Of a stretch of DNA of 64,000 nt, positions 32,306 to 40,573 are shown in pieces. Under the pieces are notes generated by a model. That model was not told where the DNA came from. It saw nothing but the letters and a program-made list of their open reading frames with translations, and made no database searches. The DNA lies in contig QFZU02000047.1 in assembly GCA_003260025.2 (NCBI GenBank), positions 1-64,000 on the forward strand. The letters are read 5' to 3'. Numbering within the stretch: the stretch's first letter is position 1; every line of letters begins with the position of its first letter. This DNA comes from Microbispora triticiradicis. Its GTDB lineage: Bacteria; Actinomycetota; Actinomycetes; Streptosporangiales; Streptosporangiaceae. The position numbers and the translations under genes are program-made.

Positions 32306-32715
32306 ATGCGGAGCCCGAGCTGGACGCACAGTTCAAGCTGGTCGTAGAAGACCTCGCTGCAGCCGATCAGGCCGCACGTGACGTCGATGTCGAACATCCA
32401 GCAGGAACGCACGCTGACCCGCCGCCCGGTGGCCTCGACCACCTCCCCCGTGGTGAGCGGGAACGGGCCGGCGTGCGTACCGGTGCCCACGGCGGCCGCG
32501 GCCACGGCCGCGTCTGTGACGATCTTCTGCCACACCGTGACGCGCACGTCGGGGAACGCCTGCCAGACCAGCGTGTGGTACGACGCGACCTCCGAGCGGC
32601 CCTCCGCGGGCCCGCCGGGCCCCACCGCCCTGGGCTCCCGGCCGTAACAGGCCATGACCTCCCCGAGGTCGTGGGCGTTGTAGGCGCTGAAATACCGCTC
32701 AACCACGTGGAGCAC
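32296..32715 (-). CDS. SnoaL-like (NTF2-fold) protein in the uronate operon
   Basis: 139 residues from a GTG at 32715 with GGGGG upstream. The sequence pattern VVERYFSAYNAHDLGEVMACY, HTLVWQAFPDVRVTVWQKIV and GEVVEATGRRVSVRSCWMFDI is that of SnoaL-like polyketide cyclase/ester cyclase folds. It is third after uronate dehydrogenase and the semialdehyde dehydrogenase. SnoaL-like proteins are small isomerases, cyclases or binding proteins. No lactonase or lactone isomerase gene is visible here, so it could serve that step, but this is a guess from position. Confidence 0.7.
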   Translation of the reverse strand: MLHVVERYFSAYNAHDLGEVMACYGREPRAVGPGGPAEGRSEVASYHTLVWQAFPDVRVTVWQKIVTDAAVAAAAVGTGTHAGPFPLTTGEVVEATGRRVSVRSCWMFDIDVTCGLIGCSEVFYDQLELCVQLGLRMPA

Positions 32716-32771
32716 GGCGAGACCCCCGTTTCCCGCACATCCGGAGTCCAGGTTACGCGGGCGTACGGCCG

Positions 32772-34214
32772 TCAGGAGAGGCGCGGGCGGCCGTCCACCC
32801 GCTGGGGCACGCCGAGGGGGTTGCCGTCGCGCAGCTCCGGCGGGAGCAGGTCCTCCGGCCAGTCCTGGTACGCCACCGGGGTCGTCCAGCGCCTGATGGC
32901 GGCCGCGCCGACGGAGGTGTGCGCCGGGGTGGTGGAGGCGGGCCAGGGGCCGCCGTGGTGCATCGCCCAGGAGACGGCGACCCCGGTGGGCCAGCCGTTC
33001 CAGATGAGCCGCCCGGCCAGCCGGCGCAGCACCGGCAGCAGGTCGCGGGCCTCCTCGGGCCCGGCGGCGTGCACGGTCGCGGTCAGCGACCCGGGCAGCC
33101 GCCGCAGCACGGCGGGCAGGTCGGCGGGGTCGCGGTAGCGGACCACGATCGCCGAAGGGCCGAAGCACTCCTCCCCCAGCTCGGGCAGCCCATCCGCGAA
33201 GGCCTCCAGGCCGGCGGCGAACACCCGCGGGGTGATGCCGTCCACCTCGCCTCCGCCGGCCAGCACGGTGAGCCGCTCGGCGAGCCTGCCCGACGCCCTC
33301 AGGTAGCCCTCACGGATCTTGGCGGTCAGCATGGGCCCGCCGCTGGTCCCGGCCACCGCTTCGGCGATCGCCCGCTCGAACCCTCCCTCCGCCGGGACGA
33401 ACACCAGGCCGGGGTTGGTGCAGAACTGGCCCACCCCGAGCGTCAGCGAAGCCGCGAACCCGGAGGCCACGGCGGCGGGATCGGCCGAGGGCAGCACGAC
33501 GACTGGGTTGACGCTGCCCAGCTCGCCGTAGAACGGGATGGGGTCGGGCCGCTCGTCGATCAGCTTCTGGATCGCCTTCCCGCCCGCGAGCGAGCCGGTG
33601 AAGCCGGCCGCCGTGACGAGCGGATGCCGCACCAGCGGGGCTCCCGCCTCGAAGCCGTGCACGAGCCCGAGCAGGTCCGGATCGGGCAATGCCCGCCGTA
33701 CGACGGACGCGGTGAGGTCGGAGGTGCGCGGGTGACCCTCGTGCGCCTTGACCACGACCGGGCAGCCGGCCGCGAGGGCCGACACCGTGTCGCCGCCCGC
33801 CACGGAGAACGCGAAGGGGAAGTTGCTCGCCGCGAAGACGGCGACGACGCCGAGCGGATGGTTCATCCGGCGCACGTCGGGACGCGGCGGCGTGGCGCCG
33901 GGGTCGGGGTGGTCGATGACCGCCTCGGCCCACCCGCCGTCGCGCAGGACGTCCGCGAACAGCCGGAACTGCGCGGCCGTACGCGCGACCTCCCCGCGCA
34001 GCCGCGCCTCGGGCAGGCGCGTCTCCTCCGCGGCGACCGGCCACAGCTCCTCGGCGTGCTTGAGCAGGGCGTCGGCGACGGCTTCGAGCACGGCGGCGCG
34101 CTCGGCCGCGGGGGTCGCACGCCAGGCCTCGCCCGCCGCCGCGGCCCGCGCGACCGCCTCGTCCACCGCCTCGTTCGTCGCTTCGTCTGTCGTTCCAGTT
34201 GCGGGGCCGGTCAT
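32772..34214 (-). CDS. Alpha-ketoglutarate semialdehyde (2,5-dioxovalerate) dehydrogenase
   Basis: 480 residues from the ATG at 34214 (GGAGGGATGAG). It is an aldehyde dehydrogenase fold with VFAASNFPFAFSVAGGDT, FTGSLAGGKAIQ, the general base Glu in YGELGSVNPVV and the catalytic Cys in GQFCTNPG. These variants (GELGSVNP, not ELGGKSP) are typical of 2,5-dioxopentanoate dehydrogenases. It oxidises the KdgD product to 2-oxoglutarate, the last step of the oxidative uronate route. The start is 2 bp from the uronate dehydrogenase stop, so the two are co-translated. Confidence 0.88.
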   Translation of the reverse strand: MTGPATGTTDEATNEAVDEAVARAAAAGEAWRATPAAERAAVLEAVADALLKHAEELWPVAAEETRLPEARLRGEVARTAAQFRLFADVLRDGGWAEAVIDHPDPGATPPRPDVRRMNHPLGVVAVFAASNFPFAFSVAGGDTVSALAAGCPVVVKAHEGHPRTSDLTASVVRRALPDPDLLGLVHGFEAGAPLVRHPLVTAAGFTGSLAGGKAIQKLIDERPDPIPFYGELGSVNPVVVLPSADPAAVASGFAASLTLGVGQFCTNPGLVFVPAEGGFERAIAEAVAGTSGGPMLTAKIREGYLRASGRLAERLTVLAGGGEVDGITPRVFAAGLEAFADGLPELGEECFGPSAIVVRYRDPADLPAVLRRLPGSLTATVHAAGPEEARDLLPVLRRLAGRLIWNGWPTGVAVSWAMHHGGPWPASTTPAHTSVGAAAIRRWTTPVAYQDWPEDLLPPELRDGNPLGVPQRVDGRPRLS

Positions 34215-34215
34215 C

Positions 34216-35019
34216 TCATCCCTCCGCCGTGAGATTGTCGACGTCGTAGCGGGGACCGCAGAACGCCCCGCCGACCACGGAGTGCGGCAGTTCGCCGAGG
34301 TCCGGCTCGCCGTACTCGCCGACGAGCGTATCGGCGAAGACCTCGGCGTCGTCCTTCGGCTCGTAGCCGATGGCCCTGCCCTCCTCCAGCGACCACCAGC
34401 GGCGCGTGTTGGCCGACACGCCCCAGACCACGTGGAAGCCGTCGGCCGCCAGCGCCGCCTCGACCAGCCGCGCGCAGTCGTCGGGCGACAGCCACGTCGA
34501 CAGCATGCGCACGTCCCTCGGCCGCTCGAAGCAGGAGCCGATGCGCAGGCACGTGACCGCGAGGCCGTAACGGTCGTGGTAGAGGGAGCCGAGCGCCTCC
34601 TTGGCGACCTTGCTGACGCCGTAGAAGGTGTCCGGGCGCGGGAACAGGTAGTCGGGGGCCTCTCCCTCGCCGCGCGGGGCGAACCCGACGGCGTGGTTGC
34701 TGCTGGCCAGCACGACATGGCGGACCCCGGCCCGCCGCGCGGCCTCCAGCACCACGTAGGTGCCGTTGACGTTGACGTCCAGGATCTGCTCCCAGGGCCG
34801 TTCGAGGCTGTGCCCGCCCAGGTGGAGCACGGCGTCCACGCCGTCCATGGCCGCCGCCACGGCCTCCTCGTCGGTGATGCTGGCGGCCACCCCCTCCTCG
34901 CCGGGCCCCGCCTTCAGGGGCGCGACGTCGAGCAGACGCAAAACGCGCCCCTCCTTGGCCAGCCGGGGTCGCAGCAGCGTGCCGACGCCGCCCGCCGCGC
35001 CGGTGATGAGAATACGCAT
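34216..35019 (-). CDS. udh: NAD-dependent uronate dehydrogenase
   Basis: 267 residues. A Rossmann NAD site is at the very start (ILITGAAGGVG). It has VVLASSNHAVGF and the YGVSK catalytic Tyr-Lys pair of extended SDRs, followed by SCFERPRDVRMLSTWLSPDD, all close to bacterial uronate (hexuronic acid) dehydrogenases. It oxidises galacturonate or glucuronate to the aldarolactone. The start ATG has AGGAGGG upstream. First gene of a minus-strand operon, it is divergent from kdgD. Confidence 0.85.
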   Translation of the reverse strand: MRILITGAAGGVGTLLRPRLAKEGRVLRLLDVAPLKAGPGEEGVAASITDEEAVAAAMDGVDAVLHLGGHSLERPWEQILDVNVNGTYVVLEAARRAGVRHVVLASSNHAVGFAPRGEGEAPDYLFPRPDTFYGVSKVAKEALGSLYHDRYGLAVTCLRIGSCFERPRDVRMLSTWLSPDDCARLVEAALAADGFHVVWGVSANTRRWWSLEEGRAIGYEPKDDAEVFADTLVGEYGEPDLGELPHSVVGGAFCGPRYDVDNLTAEG

Positions 35020-35091
35020 GTGCCCTCCTGTCGGAATCTGTCCTGGTTCTGGCCCTGATATCGCTTCGCAGTTTCGCAGCAACGCCAGCGT

Positions 35092-35117
35092 GTTCACAAC
35101 AACGGGTGTTGTTCACA
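35092..35117. promoter_or_regulatory. Palindrome region upstream of udh
   Basis: AACAAC-GGGT-GTTGTT (35098-35113) is a perfect 6-bp inverted repeat, and GTTCAC occurs on each side as a direct repeat (35092 and 35111). It lies 73 bp upstream of the udh start. The GTTCAC half-site also occurs in the operator at 30773. Confidence 0.4.
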
Positions 35118-35160
35118 TATATGACCGACGATTCCTCTCGCATGCCGTCTCCATCCTGCG

Positions 35161-35228
35161 TTGACTTCACAAATGGAGCCCGACTAGCGTCGAGAACAGG
35201 ATCAAGGACACTGTCCACGTATGTGGAC
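35161..35228 (+). promoter_or_regulatory. kdgD operon promoter with operator GTCCAC-N4-GTGGAC
   Basis: TTGACT (35161-35166) and TAGCGT (35185-35190) are spaced 18 bp, an acceptable sigma-70-type promoter. Downstream of the predicted start, GTCCAC-GTAT-GTGGAC (35213-35228) is a perfect 6-bp inverted repeat, ending just before the ribosome site of kdgD. A repressor bound here would block elongation. It matches the element at 30773. Confidence 0.55.
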
Positions 35229-35242
35229 GGGAGGGTTGGCGG

Positions 35243-36145
35243 ATGCGTCTCGACGGCGTTCTCTTCTTTCCCGTGACACCGTTCGACTCCGGCGGCGAAC
35301 TGGCCGGGGACGTACTGGCCCGGCACGTCGCGCGCGGAGTCGCGGACGGCGCGGGCGGGGTGTTCGCGGCCTGCGGCACCGGCGAGTTCAACGCGCTGGG
35401 CATCGACGAGTACGAGCGGGTGGTGCGGATCTCCGTCGAGTCGGCGGGCGGGCGGGTCCCCGTCCTGTCCGGCGCGGGCGGGCCGCTCCCCTACGCCCGC
35501 GAGTGCGCGCGCAGGGCCGCGGCGGCCGGCGCGGACGGCCTGCTGCTGCTGCCGCCCTACCTGGTGAGCGCCCCCGCCGAGGGCCTGGTGCGCTACGTCC
35601 GTGAGGTCGCGGCGGCCACCGATCTGCCGATCATCGTCTACCAGCGGGCCAACGCCCGTTTCACGCCGGCCGCCGCGGTGGCACTGACCGAGATCGCGAA
35701 CGTCGTCGGGTTCAAGGACGGCCTCGGCGACGTCGACCTCATGCAGCGCATCGTGCTCGCCGTACGGGAGGCCGCCGGCCGGGAGTTCACGTTCTTCAAC
35801 GGGCTGCCGACGGCCGAGATGACCGTGCCGGCCTACCGGGGGATCGGCGTGAACCTGTACTCCTCCGCCGTGTTCTGCTTCCTCCCCGAGGTCGCCCTGG
35901 CCTTCCACAAGGCCGTGAACGCCGGAGACGACCACCTGGTGAACCGCCTGCTGAGCCGTTTCTACCGGCCGCTGGTCGAGTTGCGCGACCTCGTGCCCGG
36001 TTACGCCGTCTCGCTGATCAAGGCGGGCGTCGCCCTGCGCGGGCTCGACGCGGGCGGAGTGCGGCCACCGCTCGTGGACGCGGCCCCCGAGCACGTCGCC
36101 CGGCTGGAGAAGCTGATCGCGGCCGGGCTGGACGTCGTCGGATGA
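35243..36145 (+). CDS. kdgD: 5-dehydro-4-deoxyglucarate dehydratase
   Basis: 300 residues, DapA/NAL superfamily. GVLFFPVTPFDSGGEL, GTGEFNALGIDEY (KdgD-like where DapA has GTTGESPTL), the Tyr in IIVYQRANA and the Schiff-base Lys in VVGFKDGLGDVDLM are the KdgD pattern. The enzyme dehydrates and decarboxylates 5-keto-4-deoxyglucarate to 2,5-dioxovalerate. GGAGGG lies upstream of the ATG. It is followed by a glucarate dehydratase with an ATGA overlap, so substrate and product enzymes are translationally coupled. Confidence 0.92.
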   Translation: MRLDGVLFFPVTPFDSGGELAGDVLARHVARGVADGAGGVFAACGTGEFNALGIDEYERVVRISVESAGGRVPVLSGAGGPLPYARECARRAAAAGADGLLLLPPYLVSAPAEGLVRYVREVAAATDLPIIVYQRANARFTPAAAVALTEIANVVGFKDGLGDVDLMQRIVLAVREAAGREFTFFNGLPTAEMTVPAYRGIGVNLYSSAVFCFLPEVALAFHKAVNAGDDHLVNRLLSRFYRPLVELRDLVPGYAVSLIKAGVALRGLDAGGVRPPLVDAAPEHVARLEKLIAAGLDVVG

Positions 36146-37413
36146 GCGGCCGGATGAGGATTCGGGAGATCCACGTCACGCCGGTCGCCTTCCGCGACCC
36201 GCCGCTGCTCAACGCCGCCGGCGTCCACGAACCCTGGGCGCTGCGCACAGTCGTCGAGGTCGTCACCGACGAGGGGCTGACCGGCCTCGGGGAGACCTAC
36301 GGCGACCTCGACCACCTCGTACGGGTGCGGGCCGCGGCCGAGGCGCTGCGCGGTCACGACGTCTACGGCGACAACGCCATGTACGCCACGGTGGCCGGCC
36401 TCGTCGGCGCCGACGTGGTCACCGACCTGCACGGCCTGACCGGCACGTCCTCCCGGGCCAAGACCGTCGACCGGATCTTCTCCCCCTTCGAGGTCGCCTG
36501 CCTGGACATCCGCGGCAAGGCGGCGGGCCGGCCCGTCGTGGACCTGCTCGGCGGCCGGGTGCGCGACGCCGTGCCCTACAGCGCGTACCTCTTCTACAAG
36601 TGGGGCGGCCATCCCGGCGCGCCGGAGGACGGCTTCGGCGCCGCTCTGGACCCCGAGGGCGTGGTCGAGCAGGCCCGCCTCCTGATCGGCCGGTACGGCT
36701 TCGGCTCGATCAAACTCAAGGGCGGGGTGTTCCCGCCAGAGCAGGAGGTCGAGGCGATCCGGGCGCTGCGGGAGGCGTTCCCCGGGCATCCGCTGCGCCT
36801 CGACCCCAACGCCGTGTGGAGCGTGGAGACCTCGATCCGGGTGGGGCGCGAACTCGACGGCCTGCTGGAATACCTGGAGGACCCCACCGAGGGCATCGAG
36901 GGCATGGCGCGGGTCGCCGCCGAGGTGCCGATGCCGCTCGCGACCAACATGTGCGTCGTCACCCCCGAGCACCTGCCTCCGGCGCTGCGTGCCGGTGCCA
37001 TCGGGGTGCTGCTGACCGACCACCACTACTGGGGCGGCCTGGTGCGTTCGGCGCACATCGCCACACTGTGCGCGACCTTCGGCATCGCGCTGTCCATGCA
37101 CTCCAACTCGCATCTCGGCATCAGCCTGGCCGCCATGACGCATCTCGCCGCCGCCACTCCGGCGGTCACCCACGCCTGCGACACCCACACCCCCTGGCAG
37201 GACGGGCAGGACGTGGTCGCCCCGGGCGCGCTGCGGTTCGTGGACGGCGCGGTCCCGGTGCCGGACGGGCCGGGACTCGGGGTGGAACTCGACCGCGACG
37301 CCCTCGCAATCATGAACGAGCAGTATGAGAAGTGCGGGGTCCGCTCCCGTGACGACACGACGTACATGAGGTCCGTCGACCCGTCCTTCTCGGCCCGGAG
37401 GCCACGCTGGTGA
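36142..37413 (+). CDS. gudD: Glucarate dehydratase (enolase superfamily)
   Basis: 423 residues. It has the GlucD subgroup pattern: IREIHVTPVAFRDPPLLN, DIRGKAAGRPVVDLLGG, the catalytic KLKGG, metal ligands in LRLDPNAVW, EDPTEG and TNMCV, and HSNSHLGISLAAMTHLAAA near residue 320. It converts D-glucarate (and often idarate) to 5-keto-4-deoxyglucarate, the substrate of the preceding kdgD. The ATG at 36142 overlaps the kdgD stop; an ATG 12 bp later is also possible. Its stop overlaps the next start. Confidence 0.9.
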   Translation: MSGRMRIREIHVTPVAFRDPPLLNAAGVHEPWALRTVVEVVTDEGLTGLGETYGDLDHLVRVRAAAEALRGHDVYGDNAMYATVAGLVGADVVTDLHGLTGTSSRAKTVDRIFSPFEVACLDIRGKAAGRPVVDLLGGRVRDAVPYSAYLFYKWGGHPGAPEDGFGAALDPEGVVEQARLLIGRYGFGSIKLKGGVFPPEQEVEAIRALREAFPGHPLRLDPNAVWSVETSIRVGRELDGLLEYLEDPTEGIEGMARVAAEVPMPLATNMCVVTPEHLPPALRAGAIGVLLTDHHYWGGLVRSAHIATLCATFGIALSMHSNSHLGISLAAMTHLAAATPAVTHACDTHTPWQDGQDVVAPGALRFVDGAVPVPDGPGLGVELDRDALAIMNEQYEKCGVRSRDDTTYMRSVDPSFSARRPRW

Positions 37414-38579
37414 ACGTCATCTACGCCTACCCCTGGGACATCGTCGGCGACCCCGGGGCCGCCGCCCGCCTGGCGGGCCTCGGCGTCGACGCCGTCGCGC
37501 TCGCCGCGTCCTACCACACCACCCGCGCCGCGACCCCCCACCACCCGGCCCACCGGCTGGTCGACGCCCGGCACTCCGCCTGCTACGTGCCCGTACGCGA
37601 GGAGGCGTGGAAGGGCGCCCGCCTGGTGCCGGGCACGCCGTCGTGGATGGACTCGGCCGACCCGTTCGGGGAGGCCAGGGACGCCCTGCGCGCGGCGGGC
37701 CTGCCGGTGCGGGCGTGGACCGTGCTGACCCACAACACGCTGCTCGGCTCGGCCAACCCCGACATGGTCGTCACCAACGCGTTCGGGGAGAGCTATCCGT
37801 ACGCGCTGTGCCCGGCGGCGGCCGACGTGCGCGACTACTGCCGCACGCTGATCCGCGAGATCGTCGAGACCGGAGACCCGGACGCGCTGATCCTGGAGGC
37901 CTGCGGCCCGCTCGGCTTCCGGCACGGCGGACACCACGAGAAGACCGACGGCGCCGACTGGTCGCCCGCGCAGGTCGCCCTGCTGTCCCTGTGCTTCTGC
38001 GCGAACTGCGTCCTGCGGTACGAGGCGGCGGGGCTGGACGTGGCCGAGGCGCGGGCGCGGGTGCGCGCGGGCGTGGACGGCCGGCCGGGCTCGGTCGAGG
38101 AGGCGCTGGGCGACCTGGCGGATCCTCTGCGCGGCGTGCGCACCGGGCTCGCGGGCGAACTGCGCGCGCTGCTGCTGGCGGAGGCCAGGGCGGCACGGCC
38201 CGGCCTGGAGGTCGCTCTGCACGCCAGCGCCGACCCGTGGGCGACCGGCCCGTTCGCGACCGTCCCCGAGGGCGTGGACGCCGACCTGCTCGTCGGCAAC
38301 TGCTGGAACTCCCCCGAGGCGGACGAGGCCGGGCTGCGGGCCCTCGGCCGGCTCGGGCCGCGGGTGGGGGCGTACGTGCTGGCCCTGCCGCCGCGCCCGG
38401 CCGACGGCGGGGCGCTGACGTTCCTGGCCGAGGCGTACACCGCGGCCGGCGCCTCCGAGATCCACTGGTACCACGGCGGCCTCGCCTCCACGGCCCGCCT
38501 CGAGGCCATCGCCGAGGCGATCGGACAGCATCGGCGACGCGACGGGAGTGGCCCGACTGCCGAGGCTTCTTCGTCCTGA
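37410..38579 (+). CDS. Unrecognised protein ending the kdgD-gudD operon
   Basis: 389 residues from the GTG at 37410, which overlaps the gudD stop. I do not recognise the family with certainty. It has no signal peptide or membrane segment. Alternating hydrophobic strands (NVIYAYPWDI, VDAVALAASY, VRAWTVLTHN, ALILEACGPLGF, LEVALHASADPW, GAYVLALPPRP, EIHWYHGG) suggest a TIM barrel. Conserved-looking polar sites are a cluster FRHGGHHEK and three cysteines in CFCANC. A hypothetical glycosidase-like or sugar-acid enzyme of the uronate pathway is likely from tight coupling. Glycoside hydrolase-like proteins with a CFC-x2-C segment are the nearest thing I can recall; I would not name an activity. Confidence 0.7.
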   Translation: MNVIYAYPWDIVGDPGAAARLAGLGVDAVALAASYHTTRAATPHHPAHRLVDARHSACYVPVREEAWKGARLVPGTPSWMDSADPFGEARDALRAAGLPVRAWTVLTHNTLLGSANPDMVVTNAFGESYPYALCPAAADVRDYCRTLIREIVETGDPDALILEACGPLGFRHGGHHEKTDGADWSPAQVALLSLCFCANCVLRYEAAGLDVAEARARVRAGVDGRPGSVEEALGDLADPLRGVRTGLAGELRALLLAEARAARPGLEVALHASADPWATGPFATVPEGVDADLLVGNCWNSPEADEAGLRALGRLGPRVGAYVLALPPRPADGGALTFLAEAYTAAGASEIHWYHGGLASTARLEAIAEAIGQHRRRDGSGPTAEASSS

Positions 38580-38617
38580 TCTGTAGCTTCGAAGGACGCG
38601 ACAACCTCTGCGACAGT

Positions 38618-38655
38618 GCAAGGGCACCGGCTCCTCGGTGAGGTGGTGCCCTTGC
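38618..38655 (+). terminator. Terminator after the kdgD operon
   Basis: GCAAGGGCACC (38618-38628) and GGTGCCCTTGC (38645-38655) form a perfect 11-bp stem with a 16-nt loop, 39 bp after the stop at 38579. The rest of the 243-bp gap to the lipase gene shows nothing else. Confidence 0.65.
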
Positions 38656-38822
38656 TGCCGGCCGGCGCGAAGCGGAAAGGGCGGCCTGCTCGACGGCGCG
38701 GGATGTTTGCTCAGCCGGGAGTTTTCTCTCCGGCCGTATCGGAAATCGTCCCCACGTTCCGGTCCTGCGGCGACCACCCCGGACCGGGATCACTCGTGTC
38801 GGGTGACCGGAAGGTGGACGGC

Positions 38823-40025
38823 GTGGCGGAGACCACGGAGCGGCGGCAGCAGGCTGGACGCGCGACGGCCATGCCGAAGGCCGACGGCCTGCATGTGAGC
38901 GACGCCGAGGCACCCAGCTACGAGGTGCTCCGGCCCTATGGTCGTTCCGCAGGCGACGCCGACAGGTTTCCGGTCTACAAAGATCTCGAAGAGCACCTGC
39001 TGACGACCCACGAGCATCCCGACCCGGTCGTCGCACACGTCATGGCCACCTGCGCCGGCTACGCCTATTCGGATGCCGAGACGGTTGCGATGATCATGGC
39101 CAGGTTGGGCCTCGAGGACAACCACTGCCGCACGATCTCGATGTCCGTCGACGGCATGCTCATCGACTCCACCGCCCATCTCGTGCAGAGCCGGAGCGGG
39201 CGGGTGGCGATCCTGGCCTACCGCGGTACCCCGCCGTTGAACGGCATCGACTGGCTGCTGAACCTCGAAGTGGAGCCGGAACAGATCAACTACTGGTACG
39301 GCGAACCCTGCTCCGCCGTCCACGCCGGCTTCTACCGGAACGTGCGGGCCACCCGATACGAGGTGCTGGGGGCGCTGATGCGAGCCTGCCGCCCCGGCCC
39401 GGTCCGCGTGTCGCCGCATGACGGCTCGGAAGCCGACGGCGGTGACCGCGTTGTGGACGGCGCACTCGATGCGCTGTACATCACCGGCCACAGCCTCGGC
39501 GGGGCGATGGCCGCGTTGATGGGCGTCATGCTCCGGCACGAGGACAAGTTCCGGGAGTTGACCGGCCGGCTGAAGGCGATCTACACCTTCGGCCAGCCCA
39601 TGGTCGGCACACCGCAGTTCGCCGCCGCCGCGGAGCGGGACGACTTCCTGCGCGAGAAGGTGATCCGGTACGTCTACGACAAAGATCCGGTGCCCCATCT
39701 CCCCCCGGCTTCTTCCGGTCGTTACCAGCATTTCGGGAAGGAGTACCGCTCTACGGTGCAGCGCGTTTCGAGCAGCCTGTTCGGGCTACTCGACCGCGGC
39801 GGCGGTGCCTGCCGTCCGCGTAGCGGCGACCCGAAGTATGCGCCGCTGCCTACGACGCAGATGCCCGGCCTCCTGGGGCTTGTACTCGCCAACTTGGCCT
39901 TCTTGGGGAACAAGTTCACGCTGACCCGCTCGCTGCCGATGGTGTACTCCTTCGAGGACCATCTGCCGCAGCACTACATCTCCGCTGTGACCCCGTCCGA
40001 CGTACCGAACGAGTTCGGCGACTAG
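38823..40025 (+). CDS. Class 3 lipase-like alpha/beta hydrolase
   Basis: About 400 residues from the GTG at 38823 (AAGGTGG upstream); an ATG at 38871 (MPKADGL) is an alternative. The nucleophile elbow ITGHSLGGAMAAL (Ser at about 224), the upstream AILAYRGTPPL oxyanion region, FGQPMVGTPQF and VYDKDPVPHLPP (catalytic Asp) are the lipase class 3 pattern, and a late His such as QHF follows. There is no signal peptide. Codon use is somewhat less GC-biased than in its neighbours. It converges on the DUF402 gene with only 8 bp between stops. Substrate is unknown. Confidence 0.8.
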   Translation: MAETTERRQQAGRATAMPKADGLHVSDAEAPSYEVLRPYGRSAGDADRFPVYKDLEEHLLTTHEHPDPVVAHVMATCAGYAYSDAETVAMIMARLGLEDNHCRTISMSVDGMLIDSTAHLVQSRSGRVAILAYRGTPPLNGIDWLLNLEVEPEQINYWYGEPCSAVHAGFYRNVRATRYEVLGALMRACRPGPVRVSPHDGSEADGGDRVVDGALDALYITGHSLGGAMAALMGVMLRHEDKFRELTGRLKAIYTFGQPMVGTPQFAAAAERDDFLREKVIRYVYDKDPVPHLPPASSGRYQHFGKEYRSTVQRVSSSLFGLLDRGGGACRPRSGDPKYAPLPTTQMPGLLGLVLANLAFLGNKFTLTRSLPMVYSFEDHLPQHYISAVTPSDVPNEFGD

Positions 40026-40033
40026 AGGTTCGC

Positions 40034-40531
40034 TCAGGTCACGAGGGACAGCCAGCGGTCGTGGGCGCCGTCGAACGGACCGGTCCGTTCGGTGACGGCC
40101 TCCATCAGCCAGGCGGCCGACCGCTCCGCCTGGCGGATGATCTCCTGCGGGTACGCGTACCGCACCTGGTGCTCGGCGAACTCGTCCTCGTCGTCCAGCA
40201 GCACCCGGCCGTCGCGCATCCGCAGGACGTCGAGGTCGAGGTCGGCCATGGTGATCCGGCCGCCACGCCGCACCGGCACCGTGGTGATGTCGCAGTAGAT
40301 CTCCGCCTTGTGCGGCGGGGCGTTGAACGACGCCGTCCACCACGAGTCGCGCGGGAACAGCATGACGGACGGGATCTCGAAGACCGTCTCGGGCTCGTGC
40401 CCCCGCTGGGCGACGGTCCTGGCGGGGAAGCCCGCCCAGACGCCGTGCTCGTCCTCGCCGAGCAGCCGGGCGAAGTGGTGCCAGTGCAGCGCTCCGCCGT
40501 ACTTGCGGTAGACGATCCTCACCTCGGACAC
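40034..40531 (-). CDS. DUF402-domain protein (possible nucleotide/diphosphate phosphatase)
   Basis: 165 residues. YRKYGGALHWHHFARLLGED and YCDITTVPVRRGGRITMADLDLDV followed by LLDDEDEFAEHQ carry the conserved Arg/Asp/Glu pattern of DUF402 proteins, some of which hydrolyse nucleoside di- or triphosphates. It lies 42 bp upstream of rnj's stop, on the same strand but after it, so it may be the tail of a dapA-rnj unit. The exact substrate is unknown. Confidence 0.8.
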   Translation of the reverse strand: MSEVRIVYRKYGGALHWHHFARLLGEDEHGVWAGFPARTVAQRGHEPETVFEIPSVMLFPRDSWWTASFNAPPHKAEIYCDITTVPVRRGGRITMADLDLDVLRMRDGRVLLDDEDEFAEHQVRYAYPQEIIRQAERSAAWLMEAVTERTGPFDGAHDRWLSLVT

Positions 40532-40573
40532 GGGCGGGACGTTACGCCACGCCCGTCTCCGAGTTCAACGGGA

